From: Babylonia areolata | Lineage: Eukaryota > Mollusca > Gastropoda > Neogastropoda > Buccinidae | NCBI RefSeq assembly: GCF_041734735.1 | Contig: NC_134878.1 | Location: forward strand, 9,905,640-9,969,639 | Reading direction: 5' to 3' | Length of the DNA stretch: 64,000 bases | Shown: in pieces, positions 13,441 through 25,524 of the stretch | Layout: each line of letters opens with the position of its first letter | How positions within the stretch are numbered: the stretch's first letter is position 1 | Notes under the pieces: model-generated | What the model was told of the DNA's origin: nothing | The model's database searches: none | Seen by the model: the letters and a program-made list of their open reading frames with translations, nothing else | Position numbers and translations under genes: made by a program

Positions 13441-14989
13441 TCCCTGACTAACGCCCTCTTTTTCCATGTATTTTCTGTGTTTTTTTCTGCATCAGCATGG
13501 CATGGAAGCCTGTGGAGGCTGTAAGCTCCCCAGTGTTGAATGGGTTAAAAGCATGAAACAATTTGAAAGCAACAGAAAGGAGAAACTGACCAGCACTGTT
13601 TATTTTCCAACAGAAACATTCGATGCAGCCCATCAGGAAGGAAACACAATCCAGACATGTTTCACATTAGCACACACACAGAATCAACTACAACATGAAG
13701 ACAGTTAGATTGGACATAGGTCAGCCAGCCTTCTACATTATGATAGAACCTCTGCCAGGCAGTTTGGCGACAATCATTTCTGTTCTTTTCTTAAACTATC
13801 ATGCTCAAACAGGTCATCAAACATTAAATAAATAGATAACCAATAAAATGACAGTATTAAATTATGCACACTTAAAAAAGAAGGGAGTTTTTCTTTCTTT
13901 CCTTCCTTTGATTTTGTTGTTCATCATTTTTACCAAGAGATTTGATGTGACTGAGAAAGCCTTTAGCAGGCATTCCCTAGCACGGCAATACCTTTGTTAC
14001 ATGCTGGTTTCTTACACACAGGTGTAGATACCGCAAACTAGTGTGCAAAGACAAAGCTACACATAAATCAAAACAAATGTGGTCATTAATCGTACAATGT
14101 TCAAGATCTTTTGATCTGACCGACTGAAACAGTAGCACCTCCAATCTCTTTATCATCATTCCTGTACAGTTCACATCCCCACCGACTCCCTCACATTTAC
14201 CAACTGAAAAATGAACACTTCCTGTGTGTTACTAGATATATATAATACACAGTTAAAACTTGAACTTATATAATCATCATGCAAAAGTTTTAAACATTCA
14301 CCCACAACACCTGCAATTCAAACACCAATCAGGACCCAGACAGAAAAGCAGTAGTGATCACACACAGCAATCTCATTTCCATACACACAACACAGTCACC
14401 TCAACACCAGTTGTTGGCTTTCTGACTTCCTTGACCGCACATAATGAAAATGCCGTGTTCTTTTGATTTGTCTCTTGCTTCTTCATCTCAAAGTGCTATT
14501 AAGTCCTTTCCTCTAAAATAGACACATTAGTATTTCAAAATTAAATCAAAAAAATAAAATACAGTTCTGTGAACTTAGAAAGTGGTGTGATGTACCCTAC
14601 ATTGCACACTCCAGCTTTTAAGATCATCATCATCCAAAGTTCTCCTACCAGACGCGTGTACAGAAACAAGGCTGGGAGAGAGAGAGAGAGAGAGAGAGAG
14701 CAGGGACTGAATCCGGAAACATGCATCATTTACAGAAAACAATAGAAGCAGCAATGATCAGCAAGTGTGACCTCAAGTTCTAAAGACAGATAAAATAAAA
14801 TAAAAATTAAACACACACACACACACACACACATCAATACTTTTGCCAGCATTGCAAATGCAGTAAAAGCAGCAACATTTTACGTCTATGTTTTTGAGGG
14901 TGTTAAGTCCCTAAGGCAAAAGTTCTCTGGAAGAAAATTTTGTAAATTAAGTCAGTTGGGATAGAAAGCTGTCCAGATCACTTCTCCAT

Positions 14990-15234
14990 TTAGTCGTGGC
15001 TCACATCACTGTCGAAGTCTTCATCCTCTGAATCAAAGTCACTGGCCTCGCCAAACTCATCGTCGTCTTCACCATCATGGAATCCGTTGACAGAAGAGCA
15101 ATGATGATAGGACTGGTGCTGTTTCTGTTCCTTTGCCTTTTTGTTCTGTGGCATCTCCCTCTTGGGCATCTGGAACTCTGACACCAGCGGGTAGATATGC
15201 TCCACAGCCAGCCCCACATTGTTCACGCACGGAG
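14990..15234 (-). CDS. TBPL1: TBPL1 coding exon 5 (end of core, acidic tail, stop)
   Basis: The exon follows acceptor attttcag and ends at TAA (14990-14992). It begins with NNVGLAVEHIYPLVSEF, which closes the TBP-like core (human AVEQIYPFVFE). A lysine/glutamine/histidine-rich linker follows, then about 25 residues made almost wholly of Asp, Glu, Ser and Phe. Human TBPL1 ends just after the core, so this tail is extra. Confidence 0.9.
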
Positions 15235-16489
15235 CTGAAAATAACAAACAGTTCTGGGTTTTTTCCACATGGCAAAAATACACACACAACAACTCCACTA
15301 TGTAAACGCTGTATGTCCTCTACCTGACCCAGCAATGCAGTTAAGTATGACAACATTAAAAAGATAATTTCTACAAAGGAACTTTAAAAAGATCCATATT
15401 TTTACAAACAAAAAAAACCAAAAAAAAACAAAGAAGAAACACATCTATGACTTGAACGTGAACAAAACACAGAAAAACAGAAAACTGAAATGGGCAGCTA
15501 AGACTGACAGTGACCTGAAACTACTGTATGACAATGAGACAAGAACACAAACATAAATTTAGAAGCCCAACCTTGAATTATCATAATCAAATGATAAACC
15601 AAAGTCAAAGTTTTACAGTGTCACCAATATTCAACAGTGCATGAACCGTGGATGTGACCAGCTACTTTGGAACCAAAGTTTGCAAAATTTTAACATGAAT
15701 GGCTGCATGTCATTCAACAACTGATAGGTGCACTTAAGTTCAAGTTTCAGTTTCAAACGAGTATGGTACAAAGTGTGGGGGAAAAAAATCATGGTGGAAG
15801 TGACAAATGCATACAAGCTTGTGTGCAGGCATACACCTACCAATACACATTGCTCACATGCTCACCACCTCAACAACACTGACCTGTGATTGTAATACTG
15901 CCCGTGGAAAATACTTTCAATGTGGCTTTGGGATCCTTGATTTTATATGTGACCCCTGGGTGAAGTTCAGGCTCGTAGCTGAAACAAACAAACATTTATT
16001 AACATCAATAATGAAGGAAAATAAACTCTAATTTCATTTTCCATTAAACAACAAAGTTTTTCTTTCTTTATTCAACTACAAGTAAAACTGCACTGATAAC
16101 AAGAACTGTCTTAACAACTTACAGTTGAATGGAATCAATCAGTTGAACTGCCCTTTAGTTTGAAAGAAAGGAGAAAATAAAACAGCTTAACAAGGAAGTC
16201 ATTACTCTTGCGCGAGGCCTAATGAGATCTTCATTAGTTCTGAACAAATGTTAAGTATTCTGTCAATGGCAAAGAAGCCATAAAAGCTCAAGTGCTGTAA
16301 CATTACTTGTTAGCACTTCAACAGGTCAGTGCCAGAGAAGAAATTGATCAGCTGATGTTTCCATGTCAGCCGATAGCCAATCAACTTACCAGAGCTCTTT
16401 ACTTAGTGCTCAACAACCAGCGAAGCTTGCAGCTTCACCCAATTGGAACATAACACATTCAAATTTATAAGCACCAACAATACAAGTAC

Positions 16490-16528
<39 letters not shown>

Positions 16529-17831
16529 GTGGTGCCCAATGACCTGCATGCAACTGAAGCCACACACAAAAAGCACCTACAATGCAAGGGTTAGCACTGC
16601 AAACAACTGGGAGGCAGCAGACTGAAAACCCATAAGAAACCAAATTATCATTCTGTGATTTTTTTCTCTTTTTTTTTTTAAACCAGTCTCTGCACAAAGC
16701 AGAGTGTACAGTGGGAAGCTGAGTGTTGCAACACTTCAAAGGTTCACCTTTATGAGTGCTGTTCCAGTTTCCTGACCAATACTATAGGTCCCTGTACCTC
16801 TCATCATCATGGACCTGACTGATGACAGAACGGACTTTAACAGGAAGGACTCTGGGGAGAGGATGCATTGGTCTCCCTCCGTAGGGGGTTAAGAACAAAT
16901 GCTCTCTGTCTGGCTCCAACAGAAGTCCATGATTGAACAACTATTGTCGTCAGCAGGATGCTCAAGTGGTGGTGTCATATATGGAACTGAATAGATCTGT
17001 ATCACCAAGTGAACCGGGGTGACAAGGAATATTGGGGGGATACTACATAAAAAGGTACAAACATAAATTGAAAATCTTATACAAACACAGATACAGTACA
17101 AACGCACATATATATACATTTTTTTATGACACCTGCACTGACAGGCTTTTTTAACCTTCAAACCCAAGGAGGATGTGAAGGGAACAGGAGGAAGGAGAAC
17201 TCAGAATACAAAGCAAAACAAAAGTAAATACCCCTGAAAGTGAAACACTAATATACCTGGCTGCCTGAGGGTGCTCATTAGAAAAGTTGTTCAGTTTGAT
17301 ACCGAAGGGCAGGGAACAGGTCCCCAGGACATTCACAATCCGGAAATTACAGAAACGAACGCTGAATCCCAGCTTCTGAAGCCGCCTCGCCACTCGACGT
17401 GCAGCCACTTTCGCTTCGTCTTCACTGAAAGAGAGAACAAAACTTTGCACTGAAGTCAACCTTGTTCTTTTATTCATTGTTGCCAGAATTACCTGTTATC
17501 ACTTGTGACTTGACCTTTTCAGTCATTCACTCAGTTAGAAGATGTATTTTTAAGTTTAAATAATGTCAGTATCCATACAGGATAAAGTATTTACAAAAAA
17601 ACTTAAACATATGTGAAATTATGGCTGTTCCGGCTTGCCTTCAAGTTCAAAAAATGTTATCTGTCCAAAATCTGAAGAAACTGTAAGGAAAAAAAAGAGG
17701 GTTACAACCTGAACATCATGTTTTGCAACTTTAGAGCATATCAACAGACAAAAAAAAATTATGACCAAATCAATGCAGAAGTAGTTTATTTTCATTAAAT
17801 GCTTTCAACAACAGATGGGATGTGTGTGTTT

Positions 17832-17865
<34 letters not shown>

Positions 17866-20800
17866 CATACTCACAGTGTGAGTGTGTGTATATATGTGTG
17901 TGTATGTGTGTGTGTGTGCCGCACATGCATGCGTGCATTTGTGTGACTGTGAGTGACGGGGGGTATTTTTTGTGCAACTTAATACAGTGTAACAGAAATT
18001 CAACTTTGTGTATCCTAAAACTGGGTGTATTTTCTGGGTATAATTCATATCAAAATGCTTTCATTTCACTTTTTTTGCTTTTGGAAATTTTTACCGCTGC
18101 ATGAGGACTGGTATTAAACGGTACACAAAAACAAAACTAAACACACTAGCTATCAATTAACACTGCTGCTGGTCAGGAATCTGCCTAACAGATATGGTGT
18201 AGCATGTATGGATTTGTGTGGATGCAGTAATGTGCATGCCTCCTTGAGAAACTGAAACATGCCTATAGACTCTATCAAAATGGATTCAATAAGTGTAACA
18301 TACAAAAGGGCGTAAACCAAGCAAATGCAAATCAACCCACCTGGTACTTCCAGTCACAGTTATTTTGCCTGAGGAAGTGATGTTTGCAGTGACACGTGGG
18401 CGACGTAGTTTCATATTGCATATCTGAAAACATGTTAATGCCACAACTATGAATTCACAGCGTTCTGTACAATCAACGTTTTCCTTCAGTACACTGTTTT
18501 AAAATGAAAACCAGACTTGGAAACAGATATCTGATAATGTCAGTAATTCAAAGTTAAAACAAATTTCATTTGTAAACAAACTGCATCATTTCTTATGATT
18601 TAAAATGGGCAATTAATCTCTTTTTTTTCATATCTGTGCTTACAACAGGACTGTACACATTTTATTGTAAACAGTTCAATAAATTCTTTGTGACAAAAAA
18701 AAACATGAGACACAAAGAATGGGGTGGGAGGAGACATTAGCACAAAAAAACACTGTCATGACACCAAGTTGGTTGTCATAATGTGCTTATTATAAAGGTC
18801 AGAGTTCCTGTATGGTGTGGCTGTGTTACTGTATTAATTTGAACTTGATATTTGCAGAAAGGCTCGTGATGCACATCATGTTTTTAGGCGCTGAGGTGAA
18901 TATGCGTTCATGACTTGTTGGGTTGTGAAGTGCACCAAAATTCTTGCCACTCCCCTCTCTGCGCACAGATGAACTGGTCACAGGAGTGACCTGGGAAAAA
19001 TAGACCTTGGGGTCTGAGAGTGTTGTAGAACAGACACTGTTACCATTCTGTGAGAGAATGTGAGAGATAGTCTTGTTGGACTGTGGAGGTTCAAAGAAGC
19101 TGATTTTGAAGTACTGGTGAGTCAGTAATTTCAAGTTTGGTAATGAGAAATTTGGTGACATTGTTTAATCTAAAGTTTGTGAATTTCATTTAAAAAAATT
19201 TTTTTATTACGTTTCTGAACACTGGTTCAGTAAAACAAGAATGGCGACAAGTCATGTTAAGTACTATTTTTACTAGCTGTTCGATTTAACTACAGTTAGG
19301 TTCTGAGGATGTTTCAGTATCCTCAGCGCCTGGCCTGTTTTCGGACAAAGGTGTTTGGCTGATATATCGCCAACTGAAAAATGTTTGGGAAGCACCAACT
19401 GACAACATAGTCGTGAAAAGAAACACATGAAAATTATTATGATTTTTAAAAACTATAATGGGAAGTGTAAGAGGGAACAAAGTATTGACTGTGTTTTCCT
19501 GGATTGAACTTCATATGATTTATCCCTGAAGGGGAAATGTGAACATAACTGTTTATTTTCTTTGAACTATTAATAATCAGAAAGGAGTGTCTTTATGTTA
19601 TTATACTGTTTATCCCTGGGTAAGAGCAAAGTCAGAATGCGAACGTTGTGTGCAAGTCTATCAATCTGTCGTGTGAGCTTCAGTTGAGTGAATGCGGCAG
19701 TGTGACAAACACAATGGCCAAAATCATCATGAGTCCTGTACAATGCACTGAAAATTGAGACAAGTTGCACAAAACTAAGCAGTTTTCAGTTTCAGTTTCA
19801 GTAGCTCAAGGAGGCGTCACTGCGTTCGGACAAATCCACCACATCTGCCAAGCAGATGCCTGACCAGCAGCGTAACCCAACGCGCTTAGTCAGGCCTTGA
19901 GAAAAAAATAAATAAATAAATAAAAATATAAAAAATAAAATAAATAAGGGGTGAATAAATAATAGATAAATACATAAAAAAAATAACTACTACCACTATT
20001 AATAATATGTATAAGGCGCAAAAACTTGATGATGTCAACTATAAGCATACGTAAATAAATAAATATATAATAATTATAATATAAAAAAAGTAGTAGTAGT
20101 AGTAATAATAATAAATAAATAAATAAAAAAGACAACAATAATAATAAATAAGCAAATAAATGTAAAACATGGAGACACACATTCACACATACACCCACAT
20201 ATGCATAATAGATATGCACCAAACATGCAGTTTCACAGATATGAAAGCACAGTCAAATACACATAAACGTACATGAGCCCCAACACACACACACACACAT
20301 TACCCTACACCTCCTCTACCCCCCTCCTCCACACACTAATTTCTAGGCTACGTATCGCAGCTTCCACGGCACACACACACACACACACACACACAGATAA
20401 ACACTTACTTGTACAAGCACACACACATACGTCCATATCCCCCACCCCCAAACACATATATACAAAGATATATATATATACACACCCGCACATTCCAATA
20501 TTCCGTTGCTCCCACAGTGTAGGCATGCATACACACACATACCTCATCCTCTACCCCCCTCCCCCCTCACACACACACATACATATACACATGTGCACAG
20601 AACTCTCCTGACACTTGTGAACACTTACACCCTCGCACATGCACAAACGCACTGAAACACACAGACCCACATATACATACAAACACACACATACACACAC
20701 GCACAGAGGCTGCCACTGATTGGCCGCAAGAGGGATGGGAAAAGATCTCTGATGCCAAGAACGTGGCGTCTAGTGTGTTGCTCAGTCCATTGTATTTGGA

Positions 20801-21788
20801 AAAGCCCACAGAGACTCTGTTCCGTTTTGAAGAAATTACAAAGTTACAACCTCCAGCCTAACGATGGAAGTTGAAGCTGTGACACATGCCCTCCAGTGGC
20901 TATCGTCCATCCATATGCCCGGAAACCAACATGCCATGATTCTAACCGACTCAATGAACCTCACACAGAAAACTGAAAATGGAATGGGAAGCCCAGAGTG
21001 GCAAAAGGCAATGCGCAACTTTCAGATTAAAAAACTCACATGGTCATACTGCCCGGGACATGCAGGTGTTAACGGAAATGAGCGAGCTGACAGACTTGCT
21101 GGTAACGCAACAACAACGAGCGGCCTACATCTAGGAAAATCGGAAATCCTCAGAAAAGTCAAAGAATATCAAAAAGAGCAGGTACGCTACAAGGCCATCA
21201 CACCATTGACCACCTCAAAGAAATAAAAGCACAGAGAGGGAGCAGCCGTAAGTCTAGCATAAAAGGTAGAGCACGATGCTTTGCAAATCAAACAAATATC
21301 GTCTCTGTGGGCTTTTCCAAATACAATAGACTGAGCAACACACTAGACACCACGTTCTTGGCATCAGAGATCTTTTCCCATCCCTCTTGCGGCCAATCAG
21401 TGGCAGCCTCTGTGCGTGTGTGTTTGTGTGTATGTGTTGGTCTGTGTGTTTGAGTGCGTTTGTGCATGTGCGAGGGTTAAGTGCACACAAGTGTCAGGAG
21501 AGTTCTGTGCACGTGCATGTATGTGGGGAGGGGGGAGTGCGGGGGGGAGGGGGGGTAGAGGATGAGGTATGTGTGTGTATGCATGCCTACACTGTGGGAG
21601 CAACGGAATATTGGAACGTGCGAGTGGGTATATATATGTGTGTGGGATTGGGGGTGGGGGATACGGGCGTATGTGTGTGTGCTTGTACAAGTGTTCATCT
21701 GTGTGTGTGTGTGTGTGTGCTGTGGAAGCTGCGATACGTAGCCTAGAAATTAGTGTGTGGAGGAGGGGGGTAGAGGAGGTGCAGGGTA

Positions 21789-21829
<41 letters not shown>

Positions 21830-22314
21830 GGGGCTTATGTATGTTTATGTGTATTTGACTGTACTTTCATATCTGTGAAACTGCATGTTTGGTGCATATC
21901 TGTTATGCATATGTGGGTGTATGTGTGAATGTGTGTCTCCATGTTTTACATTTATTTGCTTATTTATCATCGTTGTTGTCTTTTATTGATTTATTTATTG
22001 ATTTATTGATTTAATTATTATTATTATTATTACTTTTTTTTATATTATAATTATTATTTATTTATTTATTTATGTACGCTTATAGCTGACCATCAAGTTT
22101 TTGCGCCTTATATATATTATTAGTAGTAGTAGTAGTTTTTTGTTTTTTTAATGTATTTATCTATTATTTATTCACCCTTTTTTCTTTTCTTTTTTTTTCT
22201 CAAGGCCTGACTACGCGCGTTGGGTTACGCTGCTGGTCAGGCATCTGCTTGGCAGATGTGGTGTAGCATATATGGATTTGTTCGAACGCAGTGATCCCTC
22301 CTTGAGCTACTGAA

Positions 22315-22358
<44 letters not shown>

Positions 22359-25300
22359 TGTGTGTGTGTGTTTGGCATTTTGTGAAACATAAAGCTGTTG
22401 AACATGTCAACATGAACTGCCAGGACGTACATTACAGAAGAGGTGGCTAGAATTTTTTGTCTGATTTTCTGCACAATGTCAACAACAACAGCAAAGAAAA
22501 CATGATAGAAAATGAAAGTAATGATGTTGTTGATCAACAGAATTGATTCTGGATATCCTGGTAATGATTACGTGATACAGGGTACATCAACAGAAAGAGG
22601 GCAGAAGTGTTAGGAGTGGGTACAGAAAAAAACCGACATTTAAGCTTGAAGTTGAAACCTTCATTTTGGGGTTTTCATTTACTATATAAAAGTCAAGATG
22701 AAAGCTTCAAGCCAAAATATTGTTTACAATGAGCTTTTGTGTTGTACTATTGTGTGATAGTGTTTGTGGGTGTTTGAGTAGCATGGGGTGTGTGTGGGTG
22801 CATGTGATTGAGTGTTTATGTGCAGTTTATGTTTAAAACATGATAGTGGAGGAAACAACATAATTGTGCTTGGTTGTTGTGTCTAGTACATTTGCTGACA
22901 CTCTAGCACCATTTCCACCAATAAAATATATTAACACAAATTTTCTTTTTTCAAAATATTTTGCTGTTGGTTTTTATAGTTACATCTGAAAAACTTAGCA
23001 AGAATTTGTCATGTTTGTCATAAAATTGCCATCAACATTTACCAAATGCTCAACAACAACAAAATGTACATGTATAATATAGTAAATACATGTATACATT
23101 GTGATCACACCATTCTTGAACAAAAATTACTCTTGTATCTCATACATTTATATTGTAATCAATTCATTCTGCCATAAAGTTGTATACAGAAGCCAGACAA
23201 TAGTTCATTTTTTTGTAATACTTCATTACATCATTCAAAAATCAGTTTTCAGCATTTTGTATGACAACATGCACCAAAAGAATTAATACTGGTCAACTTA
23301 AAATACATAATTTTCCTTATTTTGAGTACATAATCATTACGTAATGAAGTATGAACTAATAAAGTCTGAATTGGTTTGATCCTAACAGCAAAGATTTTAA
23401 AAACAGTATCAGCTGGCATACACTGTAATTTACTTAAGTGTAACTTAATACACATCCTTAGTTATGGATTCAGTCCCTGCTATGGCTCACAATACTTTCC
23501 TTGGAAGATTAACAAATTTGACTCAGACCAATGTAGTCCAGCAAAAACATAACACCCACTGGTAACTGCAACTGGGTTCCTCCTTTATCTGTTTACCAGT
23601 ATAAAACACAGAAAGTGAATAACTGAGAAAACCACCATTCTCAAAAACATACCTTTTCACATACCACTGTCTTACAGTTTCACTTTTCAGACCCTATACA
23701 TCAGTGACAGACAACTGATTTTCTTCTGGAAATCATCAACCACAGTAAAATGTCAAAGATCTGCATAAATCAGAAGATCTGAGAATACATCTATTCCTCT
23801 TTTGTCATTAAAATGGACACAAAGTAAAATAGTATCATCCTCTGAAACCAGGGAAATTGGTAAATAATTACAGAACCATGCATTAAAATGAATATATCAG
23901 CACATTAAAGCGATTATATTGACATAAACTATCATCTTGGTGCAACGTAGTGCATCACCATATTGGGCTTCGCTCTTCAGAATTAGTAGAAAGTAAACAG
24001 AAAGAGGTCAACTGTGATGTCACGACTATACTCAAAGCCACCTTTAGGACTGCTTGGTTCAGAGCAACTGTGGGAAACAACACATAAAAACTACTGGCCC
24101 ATTCATGATTCATCATTTCCAAAAGCTGCAACAGTCAAATCATAGCCTCTCCAGCATATGCTTTCTTCAGGAACAAGAGAGTTGGCTAACATGCAGTTTC
24201 CACTTGGGTAATTAAAACTTTGATCTGTGTTTTTGACATTTCAGCAGCTTGTTTTATATATTCTTCTAAAAATTCAGGCTCAAAATCATATGGAAGGATT
24301 GGAACTAAACTAAAATTATATATTCCAACAAAGTCCTTGCACAGTATTTTTTTTTAAACAAAATTTGTTTTCGATCTGCTTGGCAAGCTAGCTAAATGTG
24401 ACCTTTCAACACTGTCATTTGCCTTCAAGAAGTCAGCAGAGTGCAGAAATGATCTTTTAAAGTTGTTTTGTTTACTTTTTTAAACTGTGAGACTGAGAAA
24501 GTGTAATATTCTATACTTTTTAAAGTCATTTCATTTCCCTTGGATGCTATCTGTAAGTTCTGTTGATTTTACTTAAGTGTTGTTTTTGTCCACACATGGT
24601 ATGTAACTTATAACTGTGAAATCAATTTTGTTGGTTTCATTTTTAATTTTACTTAAACTTGAACTGGAATCTGATGTTTGAGGCCTGTGAAGACCTGTTC
24701 GTTGTTCAATTAGATACAGTATACCAGCATGTGTGGCCTAATAATAGCATACTGGATCATAAATTCTTGGAGAGTTGGCCCAGTGAGCGTCTAGCCTAGT
24801 CTTGAAAAAATTTAAGAAGCTAATAAGTAATGTATTTACGGTCAAAAACATTCGCATTCCTAAAATGGAATGAATGCCCTCTTTTTCAAAAAGTAACATG
24901 CCAGATTCCATAAAAACTGCTTGAGATAACCACAAGGAAATTGAAAGGTGAAAACAACTAACTGACAAGTGTGAAAAATGGATACATCCACAGTGTACTG
25001 TCACCACCCTCTTCACAAGTTAACTACTGCAATGCTAGTAATATTACATAAAAAAAACACACAAAAATCACTGCATTTTGCAAAGTATATGTGGGCTTAA
25101 GTTAATAACAATTTTGATTCGTATCATGTGCTTTACTTACCCCGTGTTCTCGTCTATACTCTACATTTGCTCCCTCCATGGCAAGGCGTTTCAAATTTAT
25201 GTGGCATCGGACACTAAATGAACACACCACGTTGTTGATATGAATGTCTATCACATTCTGAGAATCTTCCACTTCGTTTTCGCCCTCCTCTCCTGTACCA

Positions 25301-25524
25301 TTTACATGATTCTGCAAAGACGAATTGTTTGTATTGCCATGGTCGTTGTCAGCCAGGTTATTGTGCGCATGTGCCATTTCGAAGGTTTCTCCTGTAACGT
25401 TTGTCGCGTATAAGTGACCATGTGCCACTTCGGAGGCACCTCCTTTGTTTGAAAGCACTTTTTCTCGTTCCTGTTTGTTGCTACAAGCACCAACAAACGG
25501 GGGGATGGAATTAATGGCTGCCAT
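14990..25524 (-). CDS. TBPL1: TBP-like protein 1 (TBPL1/TRF2), five coding exons
   Basis: This gene encodes a TATA-box-binding-protein-related factor that joins TFIIA/TFIIB in preinitiation complexes, mainly at TATA-less promoters, in the nucleus (family knowledge). Coding exons on the minus strand are 25524-25141, 18423-18341, 17424-17257, 15978-15884 and 15234-14990. All introns are GT-AG, phases agree, and the sum is 975 bp, or 324 residues. The saddle core lies at about residues 92-295: the first half has NNVVCSFSVRCHINL and MKLRRPRVTANITSSGKI, the second has ARRLQKLGFSVRF, FRIVNVLG, YEPELHPGV and FSTGSITITG. These match vertebrate TBPL1 better than TBP. The protein is much longer than human TBPL1 (about 186 residues), owing to a polar N-terminus of about 90 residues and an acidic C-terminal tail. 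The start ATG at 25524 has a good context (G at -3, G at +4). Identity is very likely; transcript ends were not located. Confidence 0.93.
15884..15978 (-). CDS. TBPL1: TBPL1 coding exon 4
   Basis: This 95-bp exon lies between acceptor gtttcag and donor gtcagt. It reads SYEPELHPGVTYKIKDPKA then TLKVFSTGSITITG, the conserved centre of the second TBP repeat. The FSTGSITITG motif matches the FSTGSITVTG of human TBPL1. Confidence 0.92.
16770..17050 (+). repeat. Possible diverged piece of repeat family C
   Basis: Short matches to the 3' half of family C occur in order, such as caactattgtcgtcagc and caagtggtggtgtc. It lies in TBPL1 intron 3. The match is weak. Confidence 0.3.
17257..17424 (-). CDS. 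TBPL1: TBPL1 coding exon 3
   Basis: This 168-bp exon lies between acceptor ctttcag and donor gtatat. It encodes EDEAKVAARRVARRLQKLG followed by FSVRFCNFRIVNVLGTC and the PFGIKLNNF segment, covering the end of the first TBP repeat and the start of the second. It aligns well to human TBPL1 (RRLARSLQKLGFQVIF, VVNVLAVCNMPF). Confidence 0.92.
17821..17925 (+). repeat. (tg)n microsatellite in TBPL1 intron 2
   Basis: An interrupted tg tract between exons 3 and 2 of TBPL1. Confidence 0.93.
18163..18265 (+). mobile_element. SINE family B 3' module fragment
   Basis: The segment gctgctggtcaggaatctgc to cctccttgagaaactgaaac matches the 3' module of family B. It is a 5'-truncated copy in TBPL1 intron 2. 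Confidence 0.75.
18341..18423 (-). CDS. TBPL1: TBPL1 coding exon 2
   Basis: This 83-bp exon lies between acceptor ttttcag and donor gtgggt. It reads ICNMKLRRPRVTANI then TSSGKITVTGST and aligns with the human segment MKLRKPRITATIWSSGKI. It enters in phase 0 and leaves two bases (AG) that join exon 3 to give Ser. Confidence 0.9.
19795..22316. repeat. Large foldback: ~1.02 kb inverted arms around a 485-bp spacer
   Basis: The left arm (19795-20815) is the approximate reverse complement of the right arm (21301-22316) along its whole length. Matching landmarks are gtttcagtagctcaaggagg at the left outer end, its complement at the right outer end, and ggaaaagcccacagagac against gtctctgtgggcttttcc at the inner ends. 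The arms contain SINE family B 3' modules at their outer ends and complementary GT/CA and AT-rich tracts. It lies in TBPL1 intron 1. Confidence 0.92.
20850..21306 (+). mobile_element. LINE fragment with RNase H domain (I-like clade)
   Basis: The plus-strand frame at 20864-21226 reads MEVEAVTHALQWL, ILTDSMNLTQK and WSYCPGHAGVNGNERADRLAG, the pattern of LINE RNase H domains. Downstream, in another frame, sequence resembling the usual continuation (QTNIVSV near 21290) is present, so at least one frameshift has occurred. No reverse transcriptase part is visible. It forms the loop of the foldback. Confidence 0.8.
22318..22371 (+). repeat. (tg)n microsatellite at the foldback edge
   Basis: A tg run directly abuts the right outer end of the foldback. 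Confidence 0.93.
25141..25524 (-). CDS. TBPL1: TBPL1 coding exon 1 (N-terminal extension and start of first TBP repeat)
   Basis: The exon holds 384 bp (128 codons) and ends at donor gtaagt in phase 0. Residues 1 to about 90 are polar, rich in Asn, His, Glu and Gly, with no recognised domain. Residues from about 91 (VIDIHINNVVCSF) begin the TBP-like fold and continue to NVEYRREHG. The bases upstream of the ATG hold no in-frame alternative start that I could support. Confidence 0.9.

Larger units (their letters stand above)
1..14989. other. Region without a supported host gene
   Basis: Apart from the repeats listed, the sequence is AT-rich and not coding by eye. Stretches 5,560-6,690 and 7,410-10,900 show only homopolymers and short CA/GT runs; 11,766-14,989 adds the family E hairpin and a (ga)n run (14674-14700). 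The part just left of 14,990 should hold the TBPL1 3' UTR, whose end I could not place. Confidence 0.6.
18424..25140 (-). other. TBPL1: TBPL1 intron 1 (6.7 kb)
   Basis: The longest intron of the gene holds the 19.8-22.3 kb foldback structure and several GT tracts. From about 22.4 to 25.1 kb I see only AT-rich unique-looking sequence with no supported exon. The remaining introns are 916, 1,278 and 649 bp. Confidence 0.85.
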
